NCBI RefSeq assembly: GCF_932294415.1
Contig: NC_065539.1
Location: forward strand, 34,660,001 to 34,724,000
DNA: 64,000 nt
Reading direction: 5' to 3'
Origin: Quercus robur
Lineage: Eukaryota; Streptophyta; Magnoliopsida; Fagales; Fagaceae
Shown piece by piece: positions 41,545-52,666 of this stretch. The notes under the pieces are model-generated. The model saw nothing but the letters and a program-made list of their open reading frames with translations, made no database searches and had not been told where the DNA came from. The position numbers and the translations under genes are program-made. Numbering within the stretch: the stretch's first letter is position 1; each line of letters begins with the position of its first letter.

Positions 41545-42273
41545 GGCTGTTATGTGGACACCTTTGAAGCTTTGAAGCTTTGGCAGTGAGAAGAGGTGTG
41601 CGCTTTGCAGCTGATACTTGCTTTCACAATGTAATAGTGGAGCGACTTGTTGGGAATTATAAATGCTCTTCAGAAATCTAGTACGGACCTATCTCCAATC
41701 GGGTCATTGATTGAAACAAACGTAGAAACAACTTCGTTGGGGGCGATGGTCTTTTACGCACATAAGGCAAGAAGCAAACCAGGCTACCCATAAACTAGCA
41801 CGTCATGCCCTCTATTGAATCCGAAATGATATAATTGATATGGCTAAAAGTAACTCGTCCATTCATTTTTGAGATTGTTAGTCATGACATTTTATAGTTT
41901 GCTCTCTGCTCTGTTTTTTCAGCTGGTTCTTGAGCTGGTTCTCTTCTTGGATTGTACTAAAATGTTCTGTTTCTTGAAAAAAAAAGAAGAAAAGAAAAAG
42001 AAACGATAGTGCTCTCTCTAGGCAGATGTATAAAGATAGTAAAACATCAGCATGCGCTTATCAATGGTTCTAACTTATAATTCAGCCTGCGATGTTCGAA
42101 CCTATGTTCAAGGAAAAAACCATGTCTCAGATAATTGCAACCCCATATACAAACAGCAGAATGCACTAATCAAAGAAAATACCGTCTCCCAGATTATTAC
42201 AACCCCGAAAGGAAAAATATAACTTCATTTAGTGCAATTACAAACAGCTTCCACGTACATCAGTTATATGACT
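41545..42273. other. RNase H relic tail and 3' flank of the caleosin pseudogene
   Basis: To about 41880 this is the decayed RNase H fragment. The rest has a purine-rich run near 41976-42003 and should include the 3'UTR of the minus-strand caleosin gene; nothing else is recognised. Confidence 0.6.
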
Positions 42274-42750
42274 TCAGCTCATCTTTTCCAAGCTGCCTGT
42301 ATGCATCTTGTCACAGTACTCAAACAGACTGCCATCGAAACAGTGTCTCACGGCTTCTTTAGACAGCATACCATCCTCATCCCTGGCCAGTGCATACAAA
42401 GTTCCCCACTCTATCTTTGTTGCAATCCTGTAAGCCATACACCAAAACATTGTAGAGGGTAAGAATCACATAGAAGCAACCATTTGAGTTGGAGATAAGA
42501 GAGTTTTATAGATAACAACCATCCAAAGAGGTCCAATGCAACTCGATTCCCCTCTGTCATGTCCCATATCTCTCCAAGCGTGAGCTTGTCTGGCACTGTA
42601 TGAGCATATTTGCTAAATATGTTTTCAAGATTCACAGGCATATACCTGCAATTTTGTGCCAAAGTAAAAAAAAAAAAAAAAAAATCAAAATCATGGAATA
42701 CATTAAAGCTTTGAGGTTTCCATTAGAAATATCAACTTGACTAAAAATTG

Positions 42751-42856
42751 GCAAGAGCTTGTAGCTCAACTGGTTAGTACCTCTTGATATATCAATAAGG
42801 TCTAGGGTTTCAATCCCCCCTCTCTTGTTGTATCTATCAAATTATAAAATAAAATA
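42751..42856 (+). mobile_element. SINE with 8-bp target-site duplication
   Basis: AAAAATTG at 42743-42750 and 42857-42864 flank about 106 bp with an A box (TAGCTCAACTGGTTAGTACC) and B-box-like GGTTTCAATCC, ending in an A-rich tail. The A-rich TSD overlaps the tail, so the right border is uncertain by a few bases. It lies in caleosin intron 4. Confidence 0.75.
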
Positions 42857-43704
42857 AAAAATTGAACAAAAATCATTCCAGAATTTTCTTATGCATGGGA
42901 TGTATATGATGTCTTTCAAAAAATTATCTAATCTTATACAATGGATGTATATAATATGCTCAGGAATACATTAAAGCTTTGACGTAGTGATATCAATTTG
43001 ACAAAATATACTATATAAGGATGTTTAAGCATCATATGTATAATGTCTTATAATTTAATCCTATGCAATGATTGTATATAATGTGCCGAATTAAGATGCA
43101 TAAAAATCATGGAATACATTAAAGCTTTGAGGTTTCCATTAGAATATCTTTAAGATGTATTTTTTGTCATAGTTTATGGTTCTACAATGTTTATCATGCA
43201 AGGGGCATCTAAAAATTATATCATGCAATGGATGCATATTAAGGGTTTATTTGAGATCTGCTTATTTTGTTGAAACTGAAAAACTTTTTGTTAAAAGTAA
43301 TTAACTGAAATAGTACAGTTAGACCCATGAATAGTACAAAAAATAAGTTGAATAGTAAAATAAGCTTTTTTTTTTTTTTTTTTTTTAATTTTTTATTTGG
43401 AGCTAAAAGGCCACTAAGTGTCACTAAAAAAAAAAAAATTATCTTATGCAATGAATGTATATATATAAAACACTATGTTATGCTGTATATTCATATAATG
43501 TTATGCAATGAGCAAAACTTTGGTAAAGTTTTGTTACTTTAGGTTCCCTAATTAATGTGTTATCTTTGTTCTTGCACTTTAGGTTCCTTAATTAATGTGT
43601 TTTCTTTTTAAAGGAAAATCTAAAACAGGCATACAAGTTTGATCCATATGCTATATGCTTGCCCAGGATCCACATCCATGAACTCCATCGGATAACTCAT
43701 TTAA

Positions 43705-43722
43705 CCCCCCCCCCCCCCCCCC
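43705..43722. repeat. poly(C) run of 18
   Basis: An uninterrupted C run just 3' of caleosin exon 4 on the minus strand. Long C runs are error-prone in assembly. Confidence 0.9.
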
Positions 43723-43879
43723 ATGTGAACTCCATTGATAGCTTGCTATAGCATATATCAACCCCAATATGATGTCAATACCTTCCTTCTGTGTCGTAGG
43801 TTCCTGAGTCACTCCCGTACTTGGCTTTGTGAATGTTGTAGATTGTATAGGAAAGAAAGGAGAAGGGATCCACCCCTGC

Positions 43880-44757
43880 ATAATATAACATTGCAAGATA
43901 AGTTCCATCTGGCCCTTACATAGTTGCATGTGTTTAGGCACTGTTTATTTCAATGTAAAATATTTTCAAATTCATTTAAAATATTTTATAGGTAAAACAT
44001 TTCCAATAAATAAAATATTTTCAGGTATTAAGTGTGACATATTAAAATTTTCAAGCACAATCCACCAAATCTCAACCATCAAAGAAGCAACTTGTGCTGG
44101 AGGGAGGCATGGTGATCAAACCATTGTCAGGCTAACCATTGTCATGCTGTCGGATCGACAACACAAGTGATTTTTCTATCTTCTTTGACAACCTGGCCAA
44201 GCGGATCTGACAATCTCTTTGTCAACGCTGGCGGTTCGAGTGCCAACACCCATGGTCAAAGCAGCAACACTAGCTACTAGAACGACACCTCTAGCGACTA
44301 GACCTTGGACAATGGCTGCCGCTCTAGTGACTGGACCATTGGACCAGTGACCTAGCCATTACGTGGGGAAAATGGGCACTATGTGTTTTTTGTAAAATGT
44401 TGTAACAAGTTTTTATAAAACTTTTTATAAATGTTTTTTATGGTTAAAGAAAAATATTTTACAAGTATGATCATATTTTACATGCAAACAAACACTAGAA
44501 AATGGTAAAATATTTTGCAAAAAATATTTGACTTCAAACAATGTATAATTTATTGGCGATAATTTAATTTGGTTATAATTTATGACCTCAAGCAATGCCA
44601 ATTTCTTTTCTTATTTTTGGTAAAAAGCAATGCCAATTTCAAAATTTTTTTTTTTAATTTAAATTTTGTTTGAAAGGCAACCATAGGGCTTTTTGGACAC
44701 ACAAATTAACGCTAACATCTTTTTGGTAAAGTAAATTCCAACAGCAAGAACATGTGA
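43880..44757. other. caleosin intron 3
   Basis: Non-coding intron sequence between exon 4 (43875) and the 3' part of exon 3 (44763). It has a moderately GC-rich patch near 44080-44360 with repeated CCATTGTCA and CTAGCGACTAGA-like words. No separate gene is recognised. Confidence 0.6.
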
Positions 44758-45033
44758 CTTACCGGTAGGGTAGGATAACTGAACATTCCATTGATAAGAG
44801 CATCCACAGCAGTGGAGCTAAATTTTTAGCAATTTAGCTCAACCAAAAGTTACTTTATCTATTTTACCTACACACATGCTGCAGCAGTGGATCTATTTTA
44901 GCTTTCAACACAATAAAATAATATTTTTACTACAATAAAATAATATATCACCATCACCACCACCACCACCCCCACACAGCACAAACATCCTCCACCACCC
45001 CCACATAGCACAAACATCCTCCACCACCACCAT

Positions 45034-45240
45034 CGGCCACCAGTCCACAGCAGGAAAGAAGGAAAAAAAAAAAAACACCAACCCAAATCGAACCCACAAA
45101 TCCACAACCACCACCACCACCGGCCACCAGTCCACAGCAGGAAAAAAAAAAAAAAAAAAAAAACCCAACCTAAATCAAACCCACAAATCCACAACCACCA
45201 CCACCACCACCGGCCACCAGTCCACAGCAAGAAAAAAAAA
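45034..45240. repeat. three tandem CCA/A-rich units in the MITE
   Basis: CGGCCACCAGTCCACAGCA occurs at 45034, 45121 and 45211, each followed by an A run and AACCCACAAATCC-like sequence, then CCA repeats. Just before, CACAAACATCCTCCACCAC is duplicated at about 44980 and 45010. Trp- and Val-rich antisense frames here are artefacts of CCA repeats. Confidence 0.88.
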
Positions 45241-45574
45241 AAAAAAAAAACCTAAATTGAATCCACATCCACAAATCACAAATCTGACGCAGCCATCACA
45301 AATTGAACCCACGCTGGTATGACCCACCACCAGCAAAACGACCCACCACCACCACCATCTCCACCGTGACCCCTGAAATCCAGCAACCCAAACGCCGAAA
45401 TCCACCAAACCCCGATACCAACGCACACCGAAGCACAACCACGACCTAGCGGCGGAGTGGAGGTGAGGGAAGCCACTTCGATCCATGAGGCTGGAGCACA
45501 ACCATGACCCAACGGCTGGAGCACAACATTGAGAGAGTGAGGTTGAGAGAGATACTGGAGTTGAGAAAGTTGAG

Positions 45575-45577
<3 letters not shown>

Positions 45578-45642
<65 letters not shown>
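45578..45642. repeat. (GA)n microsatellite, 65 bp
   Basis: An uninterrupted GA run of about 32 units within the MITE. The Ser-Leu repeat frame on the minus strand is its shadow. Confidence 0.95.
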
Positions 45643-45645
<3 letters not shown>

Positions 45646-46489
45646 TTTTTTTAATAAAAAGCTAGAATAAAATAATGTTTTTTTTTTAGCTCTAATGAAC
45701 AGTGCACATCTATAGATAGATGTGCACTGTTCATGTGGAGCTAAAAAAAAAGGATATAGCTCCACTGCTGGAGCACCATTTTAGTAGCAGTGTAGCTATA
45801 TTATAGCAATATAGCTACACTGCTGCAAATGCTCAATGAGAGATGCAAACACATTAAAGCCAATTGCACGTAGTCCTTGTAGAAAGGGAGAGAGAAGAAA
45901 GCCAAAAGAAAAGTGAAAAGTTTGTCAGATTTGAACGGTATAGCGGACTAAAAGGATGCTTAATAATGGTTATGCAATGACAAAAATCAGGCTGCTGTGG
46001 CATATGAAATTTATTACCAGTATAAGTCTCCCATGGATAAACAATTCCATTGTCGTCTATGTCGAAAAATGCTGCATGCTGCTGAAGAACACTCATGTTA
46101 TAATGTCTATGCCCAGGCGTGCCAGTTGGATGGTATATATCAGGAGCAACTAATGCTCTGGGCAGATCTGTTGTTGTTGTTGTTGGTTTTTTTTTTTTTT
46201 TCATATGTGCAACATAGATAAGGATTGTGAGCAATAAGATACACTATTCAAGTACTTCAATATATACAATATTGGTAGTACCCCAATTTAGTAAAATCAT
46301 ATATCATAGGAGGCACCCGTGCATGCACCAACATTAACTTAATTTTCATCTTCAAAATAAGATTATTAATTTGATTAATTAAGAGTTCATTTCTACTTAG
46401 AACAGGTAAACAAGTTGTGAATTGTAATTCAAATTATAAGGACATGAATTGAACATATATAATATCAATTATTGGAAATGACTCCGAAT

Positions 46490-46661
46490 TGTTAACGTGT
46501 ATAATGTTGTGGGCTTTAGGCCCAACTAGATTACTTGTATAGCAGATATTTTTGTACTACACTCTTACTTGTACTGTACTCATATGCCTCCTATATAAAG
46601 ACACTCATGTATATTCTTTCATTTGAGAAATACAATACTATTGCATTCAGTATTTCTAACA
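46490..46661 (+). repeat. Copia 5' LTR
   Basis: 172 bp, TGTTAACGTG to TTTCTAACA, with TATATAAA near 46592 as the probable promoter. Confidence 0.95.
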
Positions 46662-46673
46662 TGGTATCAGAAC
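46662..46673 (+). other. Copia primer-binding site
   Basis: TGGTATCAGAAC directly follows the 5' LTR and matches the 3' end complement of initiator methionine tRNA (TGGTATCAGAGC) with one mismatch. Confidence 0.9.
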
Positions 46674-47329
46674 TATTGCTCTAATTTTTTGTGTTTTGCA
46701 GTCTTGTCTTTGTCGATAATTTCCGCTGTCTCAACTTCTCCGGTCAGTAAGCCTTTCTAGAGCCTCTCCTGACTGCTAGCCGTTGTTAGAGGCCTCAGGG
46801 TTGAATCTTCGCCGCAGAAGCTCAATCTTTGCCGCTAAGACCACTGTCATCGTCGGATTTGTCGTTTTTGACCTCTGACTAAGACATAAATCATATAAGC
46901 ATGTAGGTCGTCAAACGATCTACCCAACCAAGCCGGGCCGGTCACCATCAGACATCCCACGCGCCCTCACGCGCTGGAACAGTTTTGGTGAGTTCTGCCA
47001 CGTGCTTCACGCACTGCCGTACAACTACAGGCGCCCTCACGCGTTCTCACGCACCTGTTGACATCATTCTGCCACATCAGCCCTAGTTGTGTCATCCGCT
47101 GACGTCTTCTCTGCCATGTCACGCTGATGTCAGCAGCTTGCATCATTGCTGACGTCATCTCAGCTTGACTTTGACCTCAAGCAATTGACTCTTTTGAGCG
47201 TTGACTTTGACTTCTGCAAGGTTGACTGTTGACTTTTTTCGAGGGTTGACTTTTTGCAATCCAGGTGCTCCTTACCCAGTTTTTTGCGTAGATTTCATTT
47301 TTACAGTCCATTTTTGCATATTTTGCTTC

Positions 47330-50300
47330 TAAATGGAGAATAAGGACAGGTCTTCTTCTGGTTGCCATAATCGTCGCCGATAATCCAGCAAGCGTTTTTG
47401 CAATTTTTGCAAATGTTTTGGCTACGATATTGAGACTTGCTATCATTGCAACAAATCAGTTGTTTCAATTTCTGTTGCTACTATTGCTAACACTGAGAGT
47501 GTCCAACCAATGACTCTCGTCTTTGCACAGTCTAAGTCTTCAGGTCGCACTTTCACAATGTCCACAGATGACCTTAAAAACATCATCGCCAATGTCATTC
47601 GTATGGTTGGTAATGCATCTTATTCCTTTTCTCTCTCAGCTTTATCAGGTATGTCTCCTTCCTCTTGGCTTATGGATTCCACTTGTTGCAATCACATGAC
47701 TCCTCACTCGTCCTTATTTTCTGAACTTAAACTTGCATGACACCCCCTTAATATTCGTACAGCAAATGGTTCCACAATGTCTGGTCATAATATAGGTTTT
47801 GTTTTGACCTCTAACCTCTCGGTTCCTGAAGTCTTTAATGTTCTTGACCTTTCTTACAATTTATTTTCTGTGGGACAATTAGCTGAGTTGGGTTATCGCA
47901 TTATATTTTATTATTCTAGGTGTATTGTGCAGGATCCGAGGACGGGACAGGAGTTTGGGACCGGTCCTAAAGTTGGGTGTATGTATCCCATGGACAACCT
48001 TCGTCTTCCACTTGTTGCTCCTATTTCAATTGCTGCAGCTACTACAGTTTCTTCAATTCCTTCCTCTGCACTTTGGCATGCTCGACTTGGTCACGCATCT
48101 TCCTCTCGGGTACAACAATTGGCTTCTAGAGGTTTGTTAAGTTCAGTGTCTAGTGAAAATTTTGATTATGTCTCATGTCAGTTAGGAAAACAACCCGCTT
48201 TGCCTTTCAATACTAGTGAATCAATATCCATTGATATCTCTGGCCTTATTCATTCTAATGTTTGGGGGCCTTTCTCTGTCTCTAGTATTGGTGGGTCTTG
48301 ATATTTTGTTGTCTTTGTTGATGATTACTCTCGCTATAGCTGGTTTTTTAATATGAAACATCATTATGAATTATTGCAAGTATATTCTAATTTTGCAAAA
48401 ATGGTTGAAACTCAGTTTTCCAAACGCATCAAATTTTTTCGATCTGATAATGCTCTTGAATACACTCAATATACTTTCCAAGTTGTTTTGCATTCTTATG
48501 GCACTGTTCATCAACTAACTTGTCCAGGTACCTCTCAGCAAAATGGTAGAGCCAAACGAAAACTTCGTCATATTCTTAACACTGTTCGTGCTCTCCTTCT
48601 CTTTGCCAAAGTTCCTGCTCTTTTTTGGGGCGAAGCTGCTCTTCATGCTATTAATCGCATTCCAAGTCCTGTTATCCAAAATCAAACTTTATATGAGCGC
48701 CTTTTTGGGTCACCTCCAGACTATCACCACCTTCGTTCCTTCGGATCTGCTTGTTTCGTTCTTCTTCAGCCACATGAGCATAACAAACTTGAGCCTCAGT
48801 CAAGGCTTTGTTGTTTCTTGGCTATGGCAAAACTCAAAAGGGATATTGGTGTTATGATCCTGTTTCTCATCGTCTTCGTTTCTCTTGCAATGTTGTCTTT
48901 TGGGAACATCGCCTCTTTGTCAAGCTCTCTCACTTCCGTGCCTCCCTATTTTCCTTCTCTGTCTTAGATCTTTTTCCAGATGAGGCACATATTCCTTCTG
49001 TAGCTGCTCCTGATCCTCCTGTAGTTGCTTCTGATTCTCCTGTAGACTTCTCTATCCAACCTCCCAATATCATCGATCCCTTTCCTAATTCACCCTTTAA
49101 TGAATAGGTGGAAGATAAACAGGTTGAAGACGAGCTACCTAACCCCAACCCTGAGCTTGGGTCCTTTGCTCCTACTCTGTCTGAAGATCTTACATAAGAC
49201 ATTCCACCTAGTCACTTAACTCGGGTAAGGTCCATTTCTGCACATTTACTTGACTATCATTATTACACTACCCTTGCTACACTACACGAGCCTCACACCT
49301 ATCGTAAGGCTTCCACTGACCCTTTATGGCAGACTGCAATGAAAGAAGAACTTGATGCATTATCTAAAAACCATACTTGGGATTTGGTGACACTCATTCC
49401 TGGGAAATCTGTGGTTGGTTGTAAGTGGATTTACAAGATTAAGACTCGTTCTGATGGTTCATTGAGCACTACAAAGCTCGTCTCGTTGCAAAAGATTTTA
49501 CATAGGAGTATGGGATTGATTATGAAGAGACCTTTGCTCCAATTGCTCGTATCTCATCTGTTCGTGTCCTCTTAGCTGTTGCTGCCGCCAGTAAATGGGA
49601 CCTTTTTCAGATGAATATCAAAAATGCATTCCTTAATAGGGATTTAAGTGAAGAAGTTTATATGCAACCTCCTCCTGGTCTCTCTGTTGACTCCAACAAG
49701 GTTTGTCACATTTGACGAGCACTTTATAGCCTTAAATAAGCTCCACGAGCTTGGTTTGTCAAATTCAGCTCTACCATCTCTCGCTTGGGTTACATGGCTA
49801 GTCATTATGATTCTACCTTATTTCTTCGTCGCACTGGCAAATGCACTATTTTACTTCTCCTATATGTGGATGATATGATCATAACTGGTGATGACCTCAG
49901 TGGTATTCAAGAACTTAAGGATTTTCTCAATTAGCAGTTTGAGATGAAAGATCTTAGACATCTCAGTTATTTCTTGGGTCTTGAAATCACTCATTCTACA
50001 GATGGACTTTATATTACTCAAGCCAAGTATGCATTTGAACTCTTGTCTCAAGCTAGACTCACTGATAGCAAGACTGTTGACACTCTAGTTGAGCTTAATG
50101 CGCATCTGACTCCCTCAGGGGGGAAACCATTGTCTAATCCCTCTCTTTACAGAAGCTTGGTTGGCAGCCTAGTTTATCTCACTGTCACTCGTCCAGACAT
50201 TTTCTATGCTGTTCACTAGGTGAGCTAGTATCTGTCTGCTCCACGATCGACTCACTATGCTGCTGTTCTGCGTATTCTTCGATATCTAAAGGGCACTCTC

Positions 50301-50813
50301 TTCCATGGTCTTTTCTACTCTGCTCAGTATCCTCTTGTTCTCCATGCATTTTCTGATGCTAATTGGGTAGGAGATCCCATTGGTCGTAGGTCCACCACTG
50401 GTTATTGCTTTCTTCTCGGTTCTTCTCTAATTTCTTGGCGAAGTAAGAAACAAACTCATGTGGCCCGCTTCAATACTGAAGCAGAATATCGTGCCCTTGC
50501 TGATACCACATCTGAGCTCCTTTGGCTACAATGGCTTCTTAAAGACTTAGGTGTGTCTACATCCTCTGTCACTCCTCTTTATTGTGACAACCAGAGTGCC
50601 ATTCATATTGCTCACAATGATGTCTTTCATGAACGGATTAAACACATTAAGATTGATTGTCATTTTATCCGTTATCATCCTGTCCATGGTGCTCTCAAGC
50701 TGATCTCAATCTCCTCTAAAGATCAACTTGCAGATATCTTCACCAAGTCACATCCTAAAGGACGCCTTCGTACTTTGGTTGACAACCTCAAGTTGGTCTC
50801 ATATCCACCTTGA
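47330..50813 (+). pseudogene. Copia gag remnant and pol polyprotein, decayed
   Basis: A gag zinc-knuckle remnant (CNFCKCFGYDIETC, the knuckle His replaced by Tyr) begins near 47395. The protease active site is lost (WLMDSTCC where D-S-G is needed). GAG-pre-integrase (LWHARLGHASSSRVQQL), integrase core (VFVDDYSRYSWF, SDNALEY, GTSQQNGRAKRK), reverse transcriptase (ALSKNHTWDLV, LLYVDDMIITGDD) and RNase H (DANWVGDP, AEYRALADT, CDNQSAIHIA, ADIFTK) follow in order. Stops include 47738, 48299, 49105, 49932, 50217 and 50226, with frameshifts near 48830 and 49480. Non-functional. Confidence 0.92.
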
Positions 50814-50814
50814 G

Positions 50815-50826
50815 TTTGAGGGGGGC
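50815..50826 (+). other. Copia polypurine tract
   Basis: TTTGAGGGGGGC immediately before the 3' LTR, the expected plus-strand primer. Confidence 0.85.
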
Positions 50827-50998
50827 TGTTAACGTGTATAGTGTTGTGGGCTTTAGGCCCAACTAGATTACTTGTATAGCACACATTCTTGTACTACACT
50901 CTTACTTGTACTGCACTCATATGCCTCCTATATAAAGGCACTCATGTTTATTCTTTCATTTGAGAAATACAATACTATTGCATTCAGTATTTCTAACA
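50827..50998 (+). repeat. Copia 3' LTR
   Basis: 172 bp, same ends as the 5' LTR, followed by the CGAAT TSD. Confidence 0.95.
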
Positions 50999-51003
50999 CG
51001 AAT

Positions 51004-51405
51004 GTTTAATTAATTAGACTCTCCAGAATCAAAATTTACTCTGAAAAATAACGAAAAAGAAAATTCTCTACAAAATTGAAAAATGTGCAACAAAAAATAT
51101 AATTGGGAACCACTCAAATCAATACTTGAAAGTTTAAACAAAAACTGAGCCTTTTATGGGGATGAATAAAATATAATATCCATAGAGTGGTGATAGTTAT
51201 ATGTGTGCATGACACGATTTTCCCATTACATAATTATAACTGAAAAACGTATTTTCAAAACATGATTTTGTAGTAGTGTTTAGCTACACAATATTTAACT
51301 AGCTATATGAAACAATGATTAACGATATACATAAGCCACCATTTCATTTTGTTGTGAAGGAAGACTAAAAATGATAGTAATAAGAACGAAAATCAGACAA
51401 CTTAC
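51004..51405. other. caleosin intron 1, portion beside exon 1
   Basis: AT-rich intron sequence between the Copia 3' LTR and exon 1. No separate gene is seen. Confidence 0.7.
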
Positions 51406-51673
51406 ATGGCTTTGGAAGAGAAACTTCCAAGTCATCCCAAACCTCTCTCTCATAAGTCACTGGTGCATAACAAGCCTCTGTTGCCAATGCTTCTCTCTCC
51501 ATCAAAGCAGCTATTCCTCTCTCTCTCTCTCTCTCTTCACCTCTTTAACTCTTTAAGTTTTTTTAAGGTTTCTGCTCAATCTTCTTCCTTGTGGCTTGTG
51601 CTCTAATGGAGTAGCATTACATATAAACAGATTTTGGTGTAGGAGAGACAACCGCAAACAAGCATGGCCTCAC

Positions 51674-51681
51674 CTATATAT
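51674..51681 (-). promoter_or_regulatory. possible TATA box of the caleosin gene
   Basis: ATATATAG on the minus strand lies about 170 bp before the ATG at 51502, which would give a leader of about 140 bases. A CT/GA-rich stretch (51512-51540) falls in that leader. No convincing ABRE was seen close by. Confidence 0.4.
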
Positions 51682-51689
51682 TTGCGTGG

Positions 51690-52064
51690 CAAGTATGCAA
51701 ACCACCAGCTCATCTATGTAAAGAGACTGTTGTGGCAACTTTCAGTAGTGCATGCATAAGTTTTGTAACCCATGTCTAACATTTGGCTTCTCACTTCTTT
51801 TCTTATGTAATATGGTTCCCTTTAATTAATTACTACTTTTTATTCTCAGCACTACGGGGTTGCAAATTGTGTCAACAATTTAGTATTATTTACTTTTCAC
51901 TTTTATTTTAAAACTGCCCTACAATGAAAACTAGTTTTTGAGCATGCGCGTGACACATATAAATTGATTATACAATTGTGGTGTGATGAAAAAATTATTT
52001 CATCCACAAATGCATAATATTCATCACACTCCTAGGTTTTTTTTTATGATTAGAAAATGTTATA
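51690..52064. other. upstream flank of the caleosin gene
   Basis: AT-rich DNA, presumably promoter-distal. No gene or element border recognised before the solo LTR. Confidence 0.5.
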
Positions 52065-52666
52065 ATTCCTGTTGAGGGGAAAATTTTTGATGTTCCCAAA
52101 TAGAATATGGGGTAGCCAAGCCAAAACTCAACGATGGGCCCATGAAATAAAGCCTAAAGACTTTCGGTGTCGTGTAAGCTCGCCCAAGCAAGAGATGGAG
52201 GCTGCACCCTAACAAGAAGACAACAATAAAGCACAATAAAAACGTTAATGTTGTTAGTTTGTTATATTATTAGTCATTTTACAGCATCATAGTTCAAAAC
52301 AGTCCTCTAATGGTATGGTATTATCTCCAACAATAGGGTAATTTCAGGTTAATAAGTGTGTTTATATGGTAAAAATCATATGTTTTCTTTATTATTATTA
52401 AGTCAATATAAGGGAAAACTTCCATAGTTTCCAAAACATTATGACCTTCATCATAATAATACTAAACAAGGATTAAATGCTTTATAGTTACAAATACAAG
52501 AGGAAAAATAGGATGGAATGAAAGGAGAGAGAGATCCCAGCTCAGTGCAGCAAGTATTAAACTAAGATTTTGATGAGTATGTGTGCATAAGACATGAATG
52601 AGGTAATGTGGGCTGTTCTAAGTGAGTGAGATGGGATTAACACTGAGGTTAAGGCTTTAGTGAGTA

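Larger units (their letters stand above)
39532..41880 (+). pseudogene. RNase H-like (RVT_3) fragment, interrupted by a nested transposon
   Basis: Left part (39532-39697) reads GWYIINVDGALFKES, then AVIRD and GDVMATLSEVV, the start of the RNase H-like domain of plant LINEs. The right part resumes at 41545 with sequence encoding RRGVRFAADTCFHNVIVE, INALQKSSTDLSPIGSLIE in a shifted frame, and further decayed sequence (KARSKPGYP). Stops are at about 39597 and about 39634, with a frameshift near 41645. The hAT at 39698-41536 splits it. The strand is opposite to the neighbouring LINE, so it is a separate copy. Confidence 0.8.
44798..45834. mobile_element. 1037-bp TIR element (MITE-like) inside caleosin exon 3
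   Basis: The left end GAGCATCCACAGCAGTG and the inverted right end GAGCATTTGCAGCAGTG form imperfect terminal inverted repeats that continue with GAGCTA/TAGCTA-type words. The interior is non-coding: CCA repeats, three copies of an 87-90-bp unit and a 65-bp GA run. No clean TSD is present at the caleosin junctions, and about four codons of the exon appear missing, so a small deletion may have accompanied insertion. The superfamily is unresolved. Confidence 0.85.
46490..50998 (+). mobile_element. Ty1/Copia retrotransposon, 4509 bp, TSD CGAAT
   Basis: Two 172-bp LTRs (46490-46661 and 50827-50998), TG...CA ends, TSD CGAAT at 46485-46489 and 50999-51003, a primer-binding site and a polypurine tract define a complete insertion. 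By eye the LTRs differ at about seven sites (roughly 96 percent identity), so insertion is not recent. Most of gag is missing. It sits in intron 1 of the caleosin gene in antisense orientation. Confidence 0.95.
42274..51502 (-). pseudogene. PXG: caleosin-type peroxygenase, six exons, broken by a transposon and a 1-bp deletion
   Basis: Exons on the minus strand: 51406-51502 (ATG, MEREALATEACYAPVTYERE), 46018-46167 (EF-hand exon), 45835-45875 plus 44763-44797 (exon 3, split), 43782-43875, 42520-42645 and 42274-42427 (stop TGA). Junction phases agree except where noted. Exon 2 has the heme-ligand context QQHAAFFD and an EF loop [12 protein letters not shown]. Exons 3-4 carry the hydrophobic segment and proline knot (YPTLPG, then WIPSPFFPI). 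Exon 4 also has NIHKAK with the second conserved His. Caleosins are Ca- and heme-binding peroxygenases of lipid droplets and ER, tied to oxylipin and stress responses. Damage: a 1-kb TIR element inside exon 3, whose clean removal would leave 76 bp rather than a length fitting the frame, and exon 4 is 94 bp with one base missing after the WIPSPFFPI codons. Copia lies in intron 1. Confidence 0.9.

Noticed and set aside
43651..43941. ORF with WIPSPFFPI and a poly-Gly stretch
   Set aside because: Only the part at 43782-43875 is real (caleosin exon 4); poly-Gly is the C run and the rest is intron.
44898..45765. Antisense ORFs rich in Trp, Val, Phe and Leu-Ser repeats
   Set aside because: They arise from CCA, A and GA simple repeats inside the TIR element.
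45854..46234. Single ORF spanning the EF-hand region
   Set aside because: Only 46018-46167 is exon. The Lys/Thr-rich start is intron sequence next to the acceptor.
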